A DNA stretch of 64,000 nucleotides from Barnesiella sp. WM24 (GCF_004570975.1 NZ_SPPC01000001.1:248001-312000); one strand, 5' to 3'; shown: positions 8,545 to 17,154, numbered from the stretch's first letter. The notes: a model not told the origin generated them from the sequence alone. Numbers and translations are program-made.

Positions 8545-10836
8545 TTATTTAAGAGCGTCAAGAAGCTTCTGGTTTCCTACAAGCCAGAGCACATCGTCGG
8601 CCTTAAACACCGTATTACCTGTCGGGTGGTCATAAGTGCCGTCAGGATGCTGTATAGCCACAAGCAGCGCCTTGTACTTGTCACGTATCTGTGCCGACGC
8701 CGACGTCTTCCCTACGATAGGCGACTTGTCGGTAAGCTGTATGTTGGTAAGTTTTATATCACTTATGCTGACCGTGGGAGCCTCTTCTTCATTGGACTGC
8801 TCCAGTATCGGCAGCAACTGTTCAATCTGGCTGTCAGTACCAATCACGCCAAGCACATCGCCGGGAAATATGCGCTCGTTTCCGTTAGGCACCGGGATAT
8901 AGGAGGCTCCACGCTGTATGCTGGCGACATTGACCCCGTAACGCTTGCGCATGTCGGAGTCTACAAGCCGCTCGCCGACAAACGGACATCCGTAGCCCAC
9001 CTCGATAAAAGCAAGATGCAGGTCGCTCACAAGATTATTGTTTTTGCCGCTACGGCGCAGCTCGCGTTCATTAAGATTGTTGAAAAAGCGCGACTCAATG
9101 TGACGCATCTGCTTCTTAAATCGTCCCGACCATGTACCGATAAGCACCATGAATATGAGGAAGCCGACAATCCAGCCCACACGCATCGAGTGGACGGCAC
9201 TCAGCATGTAGATTATAAAGCCGAGGGAAAGCAGAAGGCGGAATATCGTCATCACAATGAGCGGCACGTCAAAATGAGCGTTTGCCGAGATAAGCCGCTG
9301 GCGTTCCGTATGCTTCGAGGCGGGCATGGCAAGTGCCAGCAGAAACGGAGCCATCAGCACAAGAGCCACGACACTGCATAAGAAGCGGCCCCAGCCGGGC
9401 ATAATCCCGACAAGCCACGGAAGCAGGAATTTTAGACACACGAGGATAATCGCGATTATCACTGTCGAATAGAGCAATATGCGCCACAGATAGCGCTTCA
9501 ACACCGAGTGCCAGAGTGTGCGCGTCTCGCTTTCCGACGCAGCCTTGTCGCTATAGCGGTCGATAAGGAAGTGGAGCCGCTTGGGCAACACCTTCTCGAC
9601 AAGCTTGTAGGCGGGGTCGGCAATGCGTATGAAGTATGGGGTGGTAAACGTGGTTATCACCGATACCGCCACGACTATAGGATAGATATTGGGGTCGAGC
9701 ACCCCGAGCGACATACCGAGCGAGGCGATGATAAACGCAAACTCACCTATCTGGGTAAGCGAGAATCCCGACTCCATCGCTATGCGCAGCGACTGCCCCG
9801 TGATGAGCATGCCGAATGTGCCAAACGTTATCATGCCCACAATCACGACACATGACAGGATAAGAATCGGCGACGCGTATTCAACGATTATATGTGGGTC
9901 CACCATCATGCCGACAGAGATGAAAAACACGGCTCCAAACAGGTCCTTAACCGGTGTCACTATCTGCTCGATACGCTCCGCATAACTGATGCCCGCTATT
10001 ATCGAGCCCATGACAAACGCGCCGAGGGCAAGCGAAAATCCGCAGTAGACCGAGAATACAGCCATCCCGAAGCAAAGTCCGAGAGAGATGATGAGCAGGG
10101 TCTCGTTGTTAAGATAACGGCGTATGGCATTGAGAAGCGTAGGCAGCATGTAGACCCCGACAAGAAACCAGATGACAAGGAAAAACACAAGCTTGCTTAT
10201 GCTGAAAAGCATCTCCGTCCCTTCGACACTCTTGTTGATTGCAACCGATGAAAGAATCACCATCATCAACACGGCAAAGAGGTCCTCGACGATAAGCACG
10301 GCAAATACAAGTGACGCAAACTTTTTCTGCCTTAGATTCAGGTCAGTGAACGCCTTTATGATAATTGTGGTCGACGACATTGACAACATCCCTCCGAGAA
10401 AAAGGCTGTTCATATTGGAGAAATGCAGGAAATGCCCGATCGCAAACCCCGACGCCATCATGCCCATGACGATTATGAGCGCCGTGACAACTGCGGAGCC
10501 GCCTACATTAAGGAGCTTCTTGAAGCTGAACTCAAGACCCAGCGAAAAGAGCAGCACCACGATACCGAGCTGCGCCCAAAACTCGATGTTGCTCTCGGTC
10601 GTGACCGACGGGAGATACTCGAAATGCGGGCTTGCAAGAAATCCCGCCACGATATAACCGAGCACGACAGGCTGTTTAAGCCACTTGAAAAGCACCGTGA
10701 CAATAGCCCCGAGTATCAGTATAAACGCGAGATCCGACACAAGATTCTCCACCTGAACGTCAGAAATAGTCTCTGAAGCGGCTGCGGTGTCGCCGCCTGC
10801 CGCCGATATTAATGCAAGTATAAGTGATAGCGTCAT
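8545..10836 (-). CDS. CPA2 cation:proton antiporter with two RCK_C domains
   Basis: 763 residues. An N-terminal extension precedes a Na+/H+ exchanger domain of about twelve membrane segments (residues 35-410; FSLGLEFSFKKL and SIIAGISYAERIEQIVTPVKD are typical of KefB/CPA2). A second hydrophobic region (about 455-575) and two C-terminal RCK_C/TrkA_C modules (IFPGDVLGVIGTDSQIEQL and VFKADDVLWLVGNQKLLDAL) follow. It likely exchanges K+ or Na+ for protons at the inner membrane, gated by a small ligand. No KTN/NAD-binding Rossmann motif is seen, unlike KefB/KefC. Lies in an operon between MgtC-like and EamA genes. Confidence 0.88.
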   Translation of the reverse strand: MTLSLILALISAAGGDTAAASETISDVQVENLVSDLAFILILGAIVTVLFKWLKQPVVLGYIVAGFLASPHFEYLPSVTTESNIEFWAQLGIVVLLFSLGLEFSFKKLLNVGGSAVVTALIIVMGMMASGFAIGHFLHFSNMNSLFLGGMLSMSSTTIIIKAFTDLNLRQKKFASLVFAVLIVEDLFAVLMMVILSSVAINKSVEGTEMLFSISKLVFFLVIWFLVGVYMLPTLLNAIRRYLNNETLLIISLGLCFGMAVFSVYCGFSLALGAFVMGSIIAGISYAERIEQIVTPVKDLFGAVFFISVGMMVDPHIIVEYASPILILSCVVIVGMITFGTFGMLITGQSLRIAMESGFSLTQIGEFAFIIASLGMSLGVLDPNIYPIVVAVSVITTFTTPYFIRIADPAYKLVEKVLPKRLHFLIDRYSDKAASESETRTLWHSVLKRYLWRILLYSTVIIAIILVCLKFLLPWLVGIMPGWGRFLCSVVALVLMAPFLLALAMPASKHTERQRLISANAHFDVPLIVMTIFRLLLSLGFIIYMLSAVHSMRVGWIVGFLIFMVLIGTWSGRFKKQMRHIESRFFNNLNERELRRSGKNNNLVSDLHLAFIEVGYGCPFVGERLVDSDMRKRYGVNVASIQRGASYIPVPNGNERIFPGDVLGVIGTDSQIEQLLPILEQSNEEEAPTVSISDIKLTNIQLTDKSPIVGKTSASAQIRDKYKALLVAIQHPDGTYDHPTGNTVFKADDVLWLVGNQKLLDALK

Positions 10837-10882
10837 TTCGTCGCCTGATATATATTTTTATAGATTACCGTTCTTTTTCAGT

Positions 10883-11608
10883 TTAGATGCTCACCTGATT
10901 GCCGAGCGATATGGCGAGTGTAGGCTTCACCTGCCTAAGGTCGGCGAAAAGGTCAAGATAGTTGGTCCGCTCCCTCACCAGTACCACAAGATTCAGCCGC
11001 GTCACGCCCGCCTCGTAATCATACTCCACATAGACATTGCTGAGATGCACGTGATGACGGCTCAACACTTCGCGATACCCGTCGATATTTTCTGTTATAG
11101 CCGACAGCTTGAGGCGGATTATGCGCGACTCCACCCCGGCGCTTATACGGTGTTCCCACCGCTCGACAAACACAAGTATCACAAGTATCAGCGCCGTAGC
11201 CACTATCGAAAGGAAATACATCCCCACACCGACAGCCATACCTATAGCCGCCACCATCCATATGCCGGCGGCTGTGGTGAGTCCGCGCACAGATCCTTTC
11301 ATCTGGATTATGGCTCCCGCACCGAGAAAACCGATACCGGTCACTACCTGTGCCGCTATACGTCCCGGGTCGCCGTTTTTCAGCCCGAGATATTCCTGAG
11401 GCACATAGATTGAAAGCAGCATGGCAAGCGTGGCTCCCATTGAAATCAGGGCAAATGTGCGCACACCGGCTATCTGCCCCTTGCGCTTGCGTTCAAACCC
11501 CACGCAACATCCGAGCACAAGGCTGAGCACCAGCTTGAACACCGATGAAACATTGTTGACCTCAATCGCGTTGATGTCGTCAAGCAATATGCCCCACACG
11601 TCAGTCAT
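10883..11608 (-). CDS. MgtC/SapB-family membrane protein
   Basis: 241 residues. The conserved MgtC core is present: GFERKRKGQIAGVRTFALI, RIAAQVVTGIGFLGAGAI and GLTTAAGIWMVAAIGMAVG, forming four or five membrane segments (residues 22-150). The C-terminal soluble part (about 165-241) is ACT-like, as in longer MgtC proteins. The family is linked to Mg2+ limitation and inhibition of ATP synthase in pathogens; the role here is unknown. Only six bases separate it from the preceding coiled-coil gene. Confidence 0.88.
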   Translation of the reverse strand: MTDVWGILLDDINAIEVNNVSSVFKLVLSLVLGCCVGFERKRKGQIAGVRTFALISMGATLAMLLSIYVPQEYLGLKNGDPGRIAAQVVTGIGFLGAGAIIQMKGSVRGLTTAAGIWMVAAIGMAVGVGMYFLSIVATALILVILVFVERWEHRISAGVESRIIRLKLSAITENIDGYREVLSRHHVHLSNVYVEYDYEAGVTRLNLVVLVRERTNYLDLFADLRQVKPTLAISLGNQVSI

Positions 11609-11614
11609 CGTGAT

Positions 11615-12535
11615 TTACTTTCGCAGGGTGAAACGTCGTGACGCAAGACGGTAATTGTCGGCAAATAGCTCTACAGTGTAGTCGCCGGGAGTGAGAGTGG
11701 TGTTGACATCCCAGTAGATATGGATGCCGGGGATTTCCTCGCCGGAATATTCGATAGTCTTGCGCGCCGTACACTGCACCGTGCCGCCCTCAAACGAGAA
11801 GGCGCCACCGGCTCCGAGCAGCGAGCCCTCCGGATTAGTGATGCGCAGATATATTGTCTTTTCTCCGACGGGTGTCGAATTATTCTGTGGAATGGTAAAC
11901 GACACCTGAAGCTGCTTTGCCTTGGTGACATTTTTTTCAACCTTGCCGTTTTTCTTCAATGCCACCAGGCTCACACCGGTCACATTAAGCTTTTCGGCAA
12001 GCGTCATGCGCTCCGACAGCTCCTCGTTACGGCGTGTCGCGGTTGCCACTCGATTGGAAAGCTGCTGATTCTGCTGACGCACCTCGGCTACCTCGGCGCG
12101 CAAGCCTTCATTTTCCTTGCCGAGAGAGTCGATCTGAGTCACGTAATGGCGGAGTATGTTTTTCAGCGTGCCTATCTCATCCTGCAACTGCTTGATGCGT
12201 TGTGCGCTCTTTTTCTTCTCTGAGTTAAGTTCCTGAAGCAATTTCTCTACCTTGCTCTTTGCCGCCGCATACTTTGACACAAGCGAGTCGTTGACAAGAA
12301 GCTGCGACTGGTTTTCATATTGAGCATACTCTGTGTTCAACGCCTGATACTCATTGGCGAGTTGAAGCTGCTCGTTGGTAAGCTGAAGCTGCTCGTTGGC
12401 GAGTGTCGCCTCGCTGACCTTCTTGCTCATTGTCGTTGTGGTCAGGATTATAGCCACGACTGCTGCAGCAAGCAGTATGCCAAGGATTATAACTACCTTA
12501 AACAGTGAATTGGATTTCTTTTCGTTTTCTTCCAT
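11615..12535 (-). CDS. Membrane-anchored coiled-coil protein of unknown function
   Basis: 306 residues. A single N-terminal transmembrane helix (residues about 11-31) is followed by a long coiled coil (about 33-185, rich in Gln/Glu with the near-repeat LTNEQLQLANE) and a C-terminal beta-sandwich-like domain (residues 205-306) with VSFTIPQNNSTPVGEKTIYL and TLTPGDYTVELFADN. No catalytic motif is recognisable. The architecture resembles Bacteroidetes envelope proteins spanning the periplasm. It is first in the operon with MgtC-like, antiporter and EamA genes, and has its own promoter box. Confidence 0.75.
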   Translation of the reverse strand: MEENEKKSNSLFKVVIILGILLAAAVVAIILTTTTMSKKVSEATLANEQLQLTNEQLQLANEYQALNTEYAQYENQSQLLVNDSLVSKYAAAKSKVEKLLQELNSEKKKSAQRIKQLQDEIGTLKNILRHYVTQIDSLGKENEGLRAEVAEVRQQNQQLSNRVATATRRNEELSERMTLAEKLNVTGVSLVALKKNGKVEKNVTKAKQLQVSFTIPQNNSTPVGEKTIYLRITNPEGSLLGAGGAFSFEGGTVQCTARKTIEYSGEEIPGIHIYWDVNTTLTPGDYTVELFADNYRLASRRFTLRK

Positions 12536-12554
12536 AAATCGCGCAATTTTTCCG

Positions 12555-12562
12555 CAAATTTA
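12555..12562 (-). promoter_or_regulatory. -7 box TAAATTTG for the MgtC/antiporter operon
   Basis: Minus-strand TAAATTTG, 19 bases upstream of the start codon at 12535. Confidence 0.5.
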
Positions 12563-12711
12563 CAAATTTCCTGCGAAACCGACAGTATCATGCCAGCCGA
12601 AAGTTATCGCCGCCCACACATCATGCCCCGACATCATGCCCGACGAGCCGACAGCAGATACGGGCGCGGGTCGCGTCACAGCGTCACGCCCGCCGATGAC
12701 CGCCTCGCGCG

Positions 12712-13077
12712 TCACATATTTTGCGTTGCCGAGCGAAACACACTGACCGCATCAGCGACAGCCCCGGCTACAATCAGCACAAGAGGCAAAACAAATTGCG
12801 TGTCACCGTAATATACATAGACCAGCACCGCCGAAGCCAGGATAAGGCTGTCGACAATGTAGCCGAGATTAAATTTAATAGCGACAAGACGTCTCGTCAA
12901 CATTAATCCTGCAAAAACCACCATAACCCTGACAGCCAAGGCTATCCACAGTGCGGGTTCTCCCCAGTCAATCGGGTCGGGAGCAAGAGGCAGCTGTAAT
13001 GCACCCACAGGCATCGATATTACCCCAAACAGTAACATGGTGTAAGCAAAAGCCCTTATAAATGTGTCTCGTGCCAT
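12712..13077 (-). CDS. Small four-helix membrane protein, paralogue array member 1
   Basis: 121 residues from ATG 13077, 13 bases after the preceding stop; an in-frame ATG at 13113 would overlap the upstream gene by 23 bases. About four hydrophobic helices. The second half, FNLGYIVDSLILA then YYGD and a late VADA, aligns with the downstream-facing halves of the proteins at 13091-13480 and 13632-13991 (shared GYxxD, then Gly-Asp, then Asp four residues from the end of the last helix). Function unknown. It shares a transcript with 13091-13480. Confidence 0.65.
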   Translation of the reverse strand: MARDTFIRAFAYTMLLFGVISMPVGALQLPLAPDPIDWGEPALWIALAVRVMVVFAGLMLTRRLVAIKFNLGYIVDSLILASAVLVYVYYGDTQFVLPLVLIVAGAVADAVSVFRSATQNM

Positions 13078-13090
13078 AGGGAACGGGGGC

Positions 13091-13480
13091 TTAGTTGTTT
13101 GAGATACAGGCACGCTTATTTCCGGTAGCGATTACATCCATCGCTACACCAAGAACAACGCCCACAGGAGCTATCACATGAATAAAATCACCGAAATACA
13201 TTGCAAACAGCACACATGCCGCAAGTATAGCGCCATCGATTTTATAGCCGAGAGTAAACCCGGCGTTGTAGGCACGTGTAAATACTTCAATTCCGATATA
13301 GAGCATCAATATCTGAACCAATGCGCCTACCACACCATGGAAATCATGTGGCAAGACATCGGAAAATGTTTCAGCAAACGAAAACAAAGTAACGCCACAC
13401 ACTGCAGCCATACTCATGACCCCGACAGCAAAAGCCGCTCCGGTTATTATGCCAAGATAATTAACTTTTTTCTTTTCCAT
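13091..13480 (-). CDS. Small four-helix membrane protein, paralogue array member 2
   Basis: 129 residues beginning MEKKKVNYLGIITGAAFA, four predicted membrane helices, and the shared signature FTLGYKIDGAILA...YFGD...VAMDV. The first 23 codons are nearly identical in DNA to the broken copy at 14829-14897. It is preceded by a 131-base leader that recurs in front of the 65-residue gene at 14109. Unknown function; the family could be a toxin/immunity or envelope-stress set, but nothing in the sequence decides this. Confidence 0.7.
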   Translation of the reverse strand: MEKKKVNYLGIITGAAFAVGVMSMAAVCGVTLFSFAETFSDVLPHDFHGVVGALVQILMLYIGIEVFTRAYNAGFTLGYKIDGAILAACVLFAMYFGDFIHVIAPVGVVLGVAMDVIATGNKRACISNN

Positions 13481-13611
13481 TGTCTATAATAAGTGTCAGT
13501 TTAAAAATCTACATAAATATTTCCTCGCAAGCGGGTTAATCCCTTTCCCTTTTGAGCCACCCGCAGTTGCTATTTTTTATCTAAAGACAAATTTAACTAA
13601 TTATTTGTAAT
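13481..13611 (-). promoter_or_regulatory. Repeated promoter/5' leader, copy 1
   Basis: About 130 bases almost identical to 14307-14438, same orientation, each ending at a start codon. On the minus strand it holds a -7 box TAAATTTG (13588-13595) and then a leader with GCGGGT pairing to ACCCGC around a purine-rich AAGGGAAAGGG loop. The leader is about 95 bases if transcription starts near 13580. Conservation of the whole leader, not only the promoter, points to an RNA-level or DNA-binding control element. A shorter third copy covers 13992-14027. Confidence 0.6.
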
Positions 13612-13631
13612 CTTCCAAAGTAAATACTCTC

Positions 13632-13991
13632 TTATTTATTTAATCTGGAATAATATGTGCGGAGTAAATCGACAATAAGACCTGTCAGAATAGCAATAGC
13701 CGCCCAAAAGTCCCATTTATCAAGGTTAACCCCGAATATTACTGTAACTACCGCCAACATCCAGCATATATCTACCAGATAGCCAAATGTTTGCCCCGCC
13801 GAAACCATCTGCTTCCAAAACGCGACTATTCCCAATACAAGGAAAATAAACGAGATGTTTACCACCTTGTCATATCCGTAGGCAATAGGCACATTATAAT
13901 TTATGAAAACTAAAAATACCCCGGTCATTAGCATAAAAAGCTCAATCCACCCGGCTATTGCACCAAGACAATTAATTTTTTTCTTTTCCAT
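13632..13991 (-). CDS. Small four-helix membrane protein, paralogue array member 3
   Basis: 119 residues starting MEKKKINCLGAIAGW, with four hydrophobic segments and the QTFGYLVDICWMLA...VDLL counterpart of the paralogue signature. The N-terminal codons contain an A7 run; the broken relative at 14767-14897 has A6 at the same place. The 36 bases just upstream (13992-14027) resemble the start-proximal end of the repeated leader. Function unknown. Confidence 0.68.
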   Translation of the reverse strand: MEKKKINCLGAIAGWIELFMLMTGVFLVFINYNVPIAYGYDKVVNISFIFLVLGIVAFWKQMVSAGQTFGYLVDICWMLAVVTVIFGVNLDKWDFWAAIAILTGLIVDLLRTYYSRLNK

Positions 13992-14108
13992 TGACTATAA
14001 TATTGTTAGTTTAAAAATCCACATAAACCTATCCGATAAGGAATTTAATGAATGTCTTGTCAACAGCATACAAGCTATTATATTCACAAATCGTATCATA
14101 ACGCCATA

Positions 14109-14306
14109 TCACTGCGACGAGATTCTATTTAGCAGCAAATTGCCGCCAAATGCAAGACTGAATATCGCACCTGCCTGAATCACAATGTCATGAACACGGC
14201 TGCCGAACATACCGGTGAGGCTGTCAATCCACACTACGAGATAAATCGCAATCAAAGCCCATGCCCACGCATAAATATTTCCACTATTTGACTTCCCTTT
14301 TTTCAT
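14109..14306 (-). CDS. Short membrane protein, possible truncated array member
   Basis: 65 residues, two hydrophobic helices (about 12-30 and 42-60), beginning MKKGKSNSGNIYAW. It directly follows the second copy of the repeated leader, so it is likely expressed with the same control as 13091-13480 although the protein itself is only weakly similar. It may be a shortened paralogue or a distinct small protein. Confidence 0.55.
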   Translation of the reverse strand: MKKGKSNSGNIYAWAWALIAIYLVVWIDSLTGMFGSRVHDIVIQAGAIFSLAFGGNLLLNRISSQ

Positions 14307-14438
14307 TGTCTATAATAAGTGTCAGTTTAAAAATCTACATGAATATTTCCTCGCAAGCGGGTTAATCCCTTTCCCTTTTCGGGCCACCCGCAGTTACTAT
14401 TTTTTATCTAAAGGCAAATTTAGCTAATTAATTTATAA
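14307..14438 (-). promoter_or_regulatory. Repeated promoter/5' leader, copy 2
   Basis: Direct repeat of 13481-13611 with a few substitutions and one inserted base; the -7 box TAAATTTG (14415-14422) and the GCGGGT/ACCCGC pairing are both kept. Recombination between the two copies would delete 826 bp including members 3 and 4. Confidence 0.6.
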
Positions 14439-14585
14439 TTTACAACCGCATTTAGACTTTATTTCTTAATTCTGCTTTTCTGCTTTTCCACTTCACGCCA
14501 GTTAAAGAAGCGGGAGAGAAGGTGTCACCAAAGGCTCAATTATTAATATTTTAGTGGCACTTCCCTCCCATATCACTTATTAGTC

Positions 14586-14756
14586 CTATTTCTTAATTTT
14601 TCGTAGATTTACAGCATATAAGCCTATAAAGCATACAAAAGCAGCAATCTGTAGTAATAATGCTTCTATTGTGACAATTTTCAGAACGTAAAATACGACG
14701 TCTAATACGAGAATTAATGATAACACCACCAACAATATATTACCTATATATTTCAT
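14586..14756 (-). CDS. 56-residue hydrophobic protein
   Basis: A short open frame, ATG at 14756 and TAG at 14586: starts MKYIGNILLVVLSLIL, two membrane helices, ends in a basic tail LRKIKK. The positive ends, uniform hydrophobic cores and position in a cluster of small membrane proteins suggest a real gene. Unknown function; could also be a chance open frame in AT-rich DNA. Confidence 0.5.
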   Translation of the reverse strand: MKYIGNILLVVLSLILVLDVVFYVLKIVTIEALLLQIAAFVCFIGLYAVNLRKIKK

Positions 14757-14766
14757 ACTATTAATA

Positions 14767-14897
14767 TTATGAACAAGAAGTAACTATTCTCGCTAAAGAA
14801 ATACTATACGATGCCAACCACCATGCCATACCCATGACCACGGCAGCAAAAGCCGCTCCGGTTATTATGCCAAGACAATTAATTTTTTCTTTTCCAT
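14767..14897 (-). pseudogene. Broken start of a paralogue array member
   Basis: Minus-strand reading begins MEKKK but shifts frame after an A6 run and stops at once. Restoring one A gives NCLGIITGAAFAAVVMGMAW..., near-identical to the N-terminus at 13480 (roughly nine in ten bases over 14829-14897), and then a stop after 43 residues. It lacks the GYxxD half, so it is both frameshifted and truncated. Confidence 0.6.
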
Positions 14898-14945
14898 TGA
14901 CTATGAAATAGTTTAATTAATACGATATTACATCCATTGAAGTTG

Positions 14946-15617
14946 TCATTTAAGCCATCTCGTCACAGTAAAAAGAGGAGTGCCGTCTGATAAAAACGGC
15001 AACACTTGAAATAAGATTAAATCAAGCAAAATTACTCCAATCCAGAATAACATAAATAAGCCCATGTTGTATCCATCATATTTAGCAAATACCTTGGGAC
15101 TAATCAACAGCATCCATATAAACGCAACCATCATCAAGGCATAGTAACACCGGGTAATGATTGTCCCGTCAATATGTACGGGCACCAGATGAACTACCGC
15201 CCAAAAAACAATCAGCAACAGGACATATACGGAATAAATCTTTATTGTAGAAGAATCGCCTTTTCTAAGCCACCATATCGGAGCAAGCATACCGATTAAG
15301 GACATCAGCAAAATAAAAAACGGATTACAATAAAGCCCTTTATACTTCATCATATAGGCAATCGCAACTATACACACAGGAATCCACCCATACCGGTTCA
15401 GGCAATAAAGAATTCTGTTTTTTGACCCGACAGCTCCATAAGAATGCATCAGAAACGACACAACGCAAATCAATGTGGTAAAAAGCATCAGCAGTAGCCA
15501 TGCAAAAGAATCCGCACACTCACTTATGCCTATAACTCCGGTTGCGAGACCCAGGTAATAGTTTCCCGCACGTTCCCACCCGAATGGGCTTCTTCTTTTT
15601 TCAGTCAACCCCGCCAT
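14946..15617 (-). CDS. Hypothetical multi-pass membrane protein
   Basis: 223 residues with six or seven hydrophobic segments spread over the whole length (first near residues 37-57, last near 195-212) and few charged residues. It lacks the GYxxD signature, and I do not recognise a family. It lies within the small-membrane-protein island, upstream of the array on the minus strand; the AT-rich flanks are noticeably unlike the housekeeping genes around the island. Confidence 0.6.
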   Translation of the reverse strand: MAGLTEKRRSPFGWERAGNYYLGLATGVIGISECADSFAWLLLMLFTTLICVVSFLMHSYGAVGSKNRILYCLNRYGWIPVCIVAIAYMMKYKGLYCNPFFILLMSLIGMLAPIWWLRKGDSSTIKIYSVYVLLLIVFWAVVHLVPVHIDGTIITRCYYALMMVAFIWMLLISPKVFAKYDGYNMGLFMLFWIGVILLDLILFQVLPFLSDGTPLFTVTRWLK

Positions 15618-15684
15618 TGCTTAAACGATTTTATTGTCGATATCTTAAAATTTACTATAAAATATCAGAATTAACAAATATAAT

Positions 15685-16503
15685 TCAATTATTTGTAATT
15701 TCCAAAATTACCGGACTTTTAAACACTTCCGATTCAAAAATCTCTGCCATCTCAAATTTTTGAATATCTAATCCTTCTCTTCCTTCAGTTACTGAGACTT
15801 TATAAGCGTCATCAGAAAGCATACAGTACGCAAATTCTGCAATCGTATATGCCAGCATGACATAGTTAGCTTTTCCTACGATCTTTGATAACAGCTTGAA
15901 TAATTTACCTTTAGGAATAGTTAAAAGTTGAGCGATTTTTATTCCTTGACCCTTAGCCATCGTTGTCCATATGGCAATAGCATCGTTAATTCCAAAAGCC
16001 TCCCATAGACAATCCTTAGCTTTTCCCGTAGAAATCTTCATTCCGGCATCATCTGTAAGTAACACATAATCATCACTTGCCGTCAAAACTATTATCATCA
16101 TGTGAGCAAGCTCTTCATCTTTAATATTATACAAGATTTGCAACTCTTCAGAAGAAAGTACAAATCCGCTATTAGGGTCATTTGCTGCTATTAACAAATC
16201 TGACCGTAATTTTTTACCGCAATCCGTAAGAGGCTGAAGTACAGCAGCAATCTCCTGCTCTTTTTGAATAGTTACTTCTTGTTGGTCCAAAGCTGTTCCA
16301 CGCGATAATTCTTCATCAAGATTTGAAGAAATTGATATTAAAGAATCAACTATGACCATAGCCGAATTAACACCTATCACTTCTGTAGATACTTTAGCAT
16401 TAGGGTCATAAGTCAATAGCATTGTTTCTTTTTGGCACGCAACATTTGCTACACATAAAATTACAATTAATGGCAATACCATTAAAAATTTACCCTTTTT
16501 CAT
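15685..16503 (-). CDS. Hypothetical lipoprotein
   Basis: 272 residues. Lipoprotein signal ending VANVAC (Cys23) then QKETMLLTYDP. The mature part is mostly helical, with one hydrophobic stretch (about residues 220-240, NYVMLAYTIAEFAYCML). No family recognised. It lies 43 bases after the DUF3244-like gene and probably shares its transcript. Confidence 0.65.
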   Translation of the reverse strand: MKKGKFLMVLPLIVILCVANVACQKETMLLTYDPNAKVSTEVIGVNSAMVIVDSLISISSNLDEELSRGTALDQQEVTIQKEQEIAAVLQPLTDCGKKLRSDLLIAANDPNSGFVLSSEELQILYNIKDEELAHMMIIVLTASDDYVLLTDDAGMKISTGKAKDCLWEAFGINDAIAIWTTMAKGQGIKIAQLLTIPKGKLFKLLSKIVGKANYVMLAYTIAEFAYCMLSDDAYKVSVTEGREGLDIQKFEMAEIFESEVFKSPVILEITNN

Positions 16504-16546
16504 TGTTTAAAAATTTAGTTGATTAAAAATATGATATATTTTATCG

Positions 16547-16924
16547 TTAGTAATGAGTATAAATTTTAAAGTTGTCATTTAGATAGAATGAGCCGTCGAT
16601 GACATTGCCTTCTGTATCGTAGAATACGATTTCATAATCGCCTTCTTCATATTGTTTGAGGTCAAGCCTGACGCTCTGATAGTTTTTAACACTGATCGAC
16701 TGCTGATAAACTATGCCATCCACTCCGGAAACAATCACAGTGCAATCAATACTCTTTTTAAAATCAATACGCAGCGACCTATTTGACTGGTCAAAGTCAA
16801 CATGGATCGGGACTTCAATAGCACTACTCTTTGATTGATTTTCTATCATTAGTTTTACTCTTTCAGCATAAACATGAGACAATCCCGAAAGCAGAATACA
16901 TAGTGTAACTATTTTCTTTTTCAT
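16547..16924 (-). CDS. DUF3244-like small secreted protein
   Basis: 125 residues: Sec signal (residues 1-20, SHVYA/ER) followed by a single beta-sandwich of the DUF3244 type (LRIDFKKSIDCTVIVSGVDG, VYQQSISV, EGDYEIVFYDTEGNVIDGSF). The family is widespread in Bacteroides, typically near large regulators; its function is unknown. Divergent from the TPR/LuxR-type regulator at 17155, and a TAATTTTG box lies 26 bases upstream. Confidence 0.72.
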   Translation of the reverse strand: MKKKIVTLCILLSGLSHVYAERVKLMIENQSKSSAIEVPIHVDFDQSNRSLRIDFKKSIDCTVIVSGVDGIVYQQSISVKNYQSVRLDLKQYEEGDYEIVFYDTEGNVIDGSFYLNDNFKIYTHY

Positions 16925-16949
16925 AATTATTTGTTTTGAATTGATATCG

Positions 16950-16957
16950 CAAAATTA
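16950..16957 (-). promoter_or_regulatory. -7 box TAATTTTG for the DUF3244-like gene
   Basis: Minus-strand TAATTTTG, 26 bases from the start at 16924. Confidence 0.55.
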
Positions 16958-17060
16958 GATAGTTCCAATGTAAAAATCAGAAAAACGACAGTGACATCGG
17001 GTGTACAAAGCAGCAAAAACTCAGAGTGTAAAATCGTTGTATAACAATTCATTACGCCAA

Positions 17061-17094
17061 CAATAATTCAATTATTGGTGTACATTTGGTGTAC
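17061..17094 (+). promoter_or_regulatory. Promoter and candidate operator of the TPR/LuxR regulator
   Basis: CAATAAT-TCA-ATTATTG (17061-17077) is a perfect inverted repeat. It is followed by GGTGTAC at 17078-17084 and 17088-17094, straddling the -7 box TACATTTG (17081-17088). A third GGTGTAC occurs near 17000, on the DUF3244 side. The layout suggests binding of a dimeric regulator, perhaps the divergent regulator itself. Confidence 0.5.
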
Positions 17095-17154
17095 GTGATA
17101 AAAAATCCACCTGAAAATTCGTATCTTTACAGCAATAATCTCGTCAATTACGAT

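Noticed and set aside
8626-9381. Plus-strand open frame opposite the antiporter
   Set aside because: Arg/His-rich shadow composition; the minus-strand gene is complete and recognisable.
12563-12711. GC-rich spacer with CATCATGCCC-like near repeats as a repeat array
   Set aside because: Only two imperfect copies, no regular spacing, and no terminator T run.
17086-17154. TTG start giving a longer TPR regulator
   Set aside because: It overlaps the TACATTTG promoter box, and ATG 17155 gives a proper lipoprotein signal.
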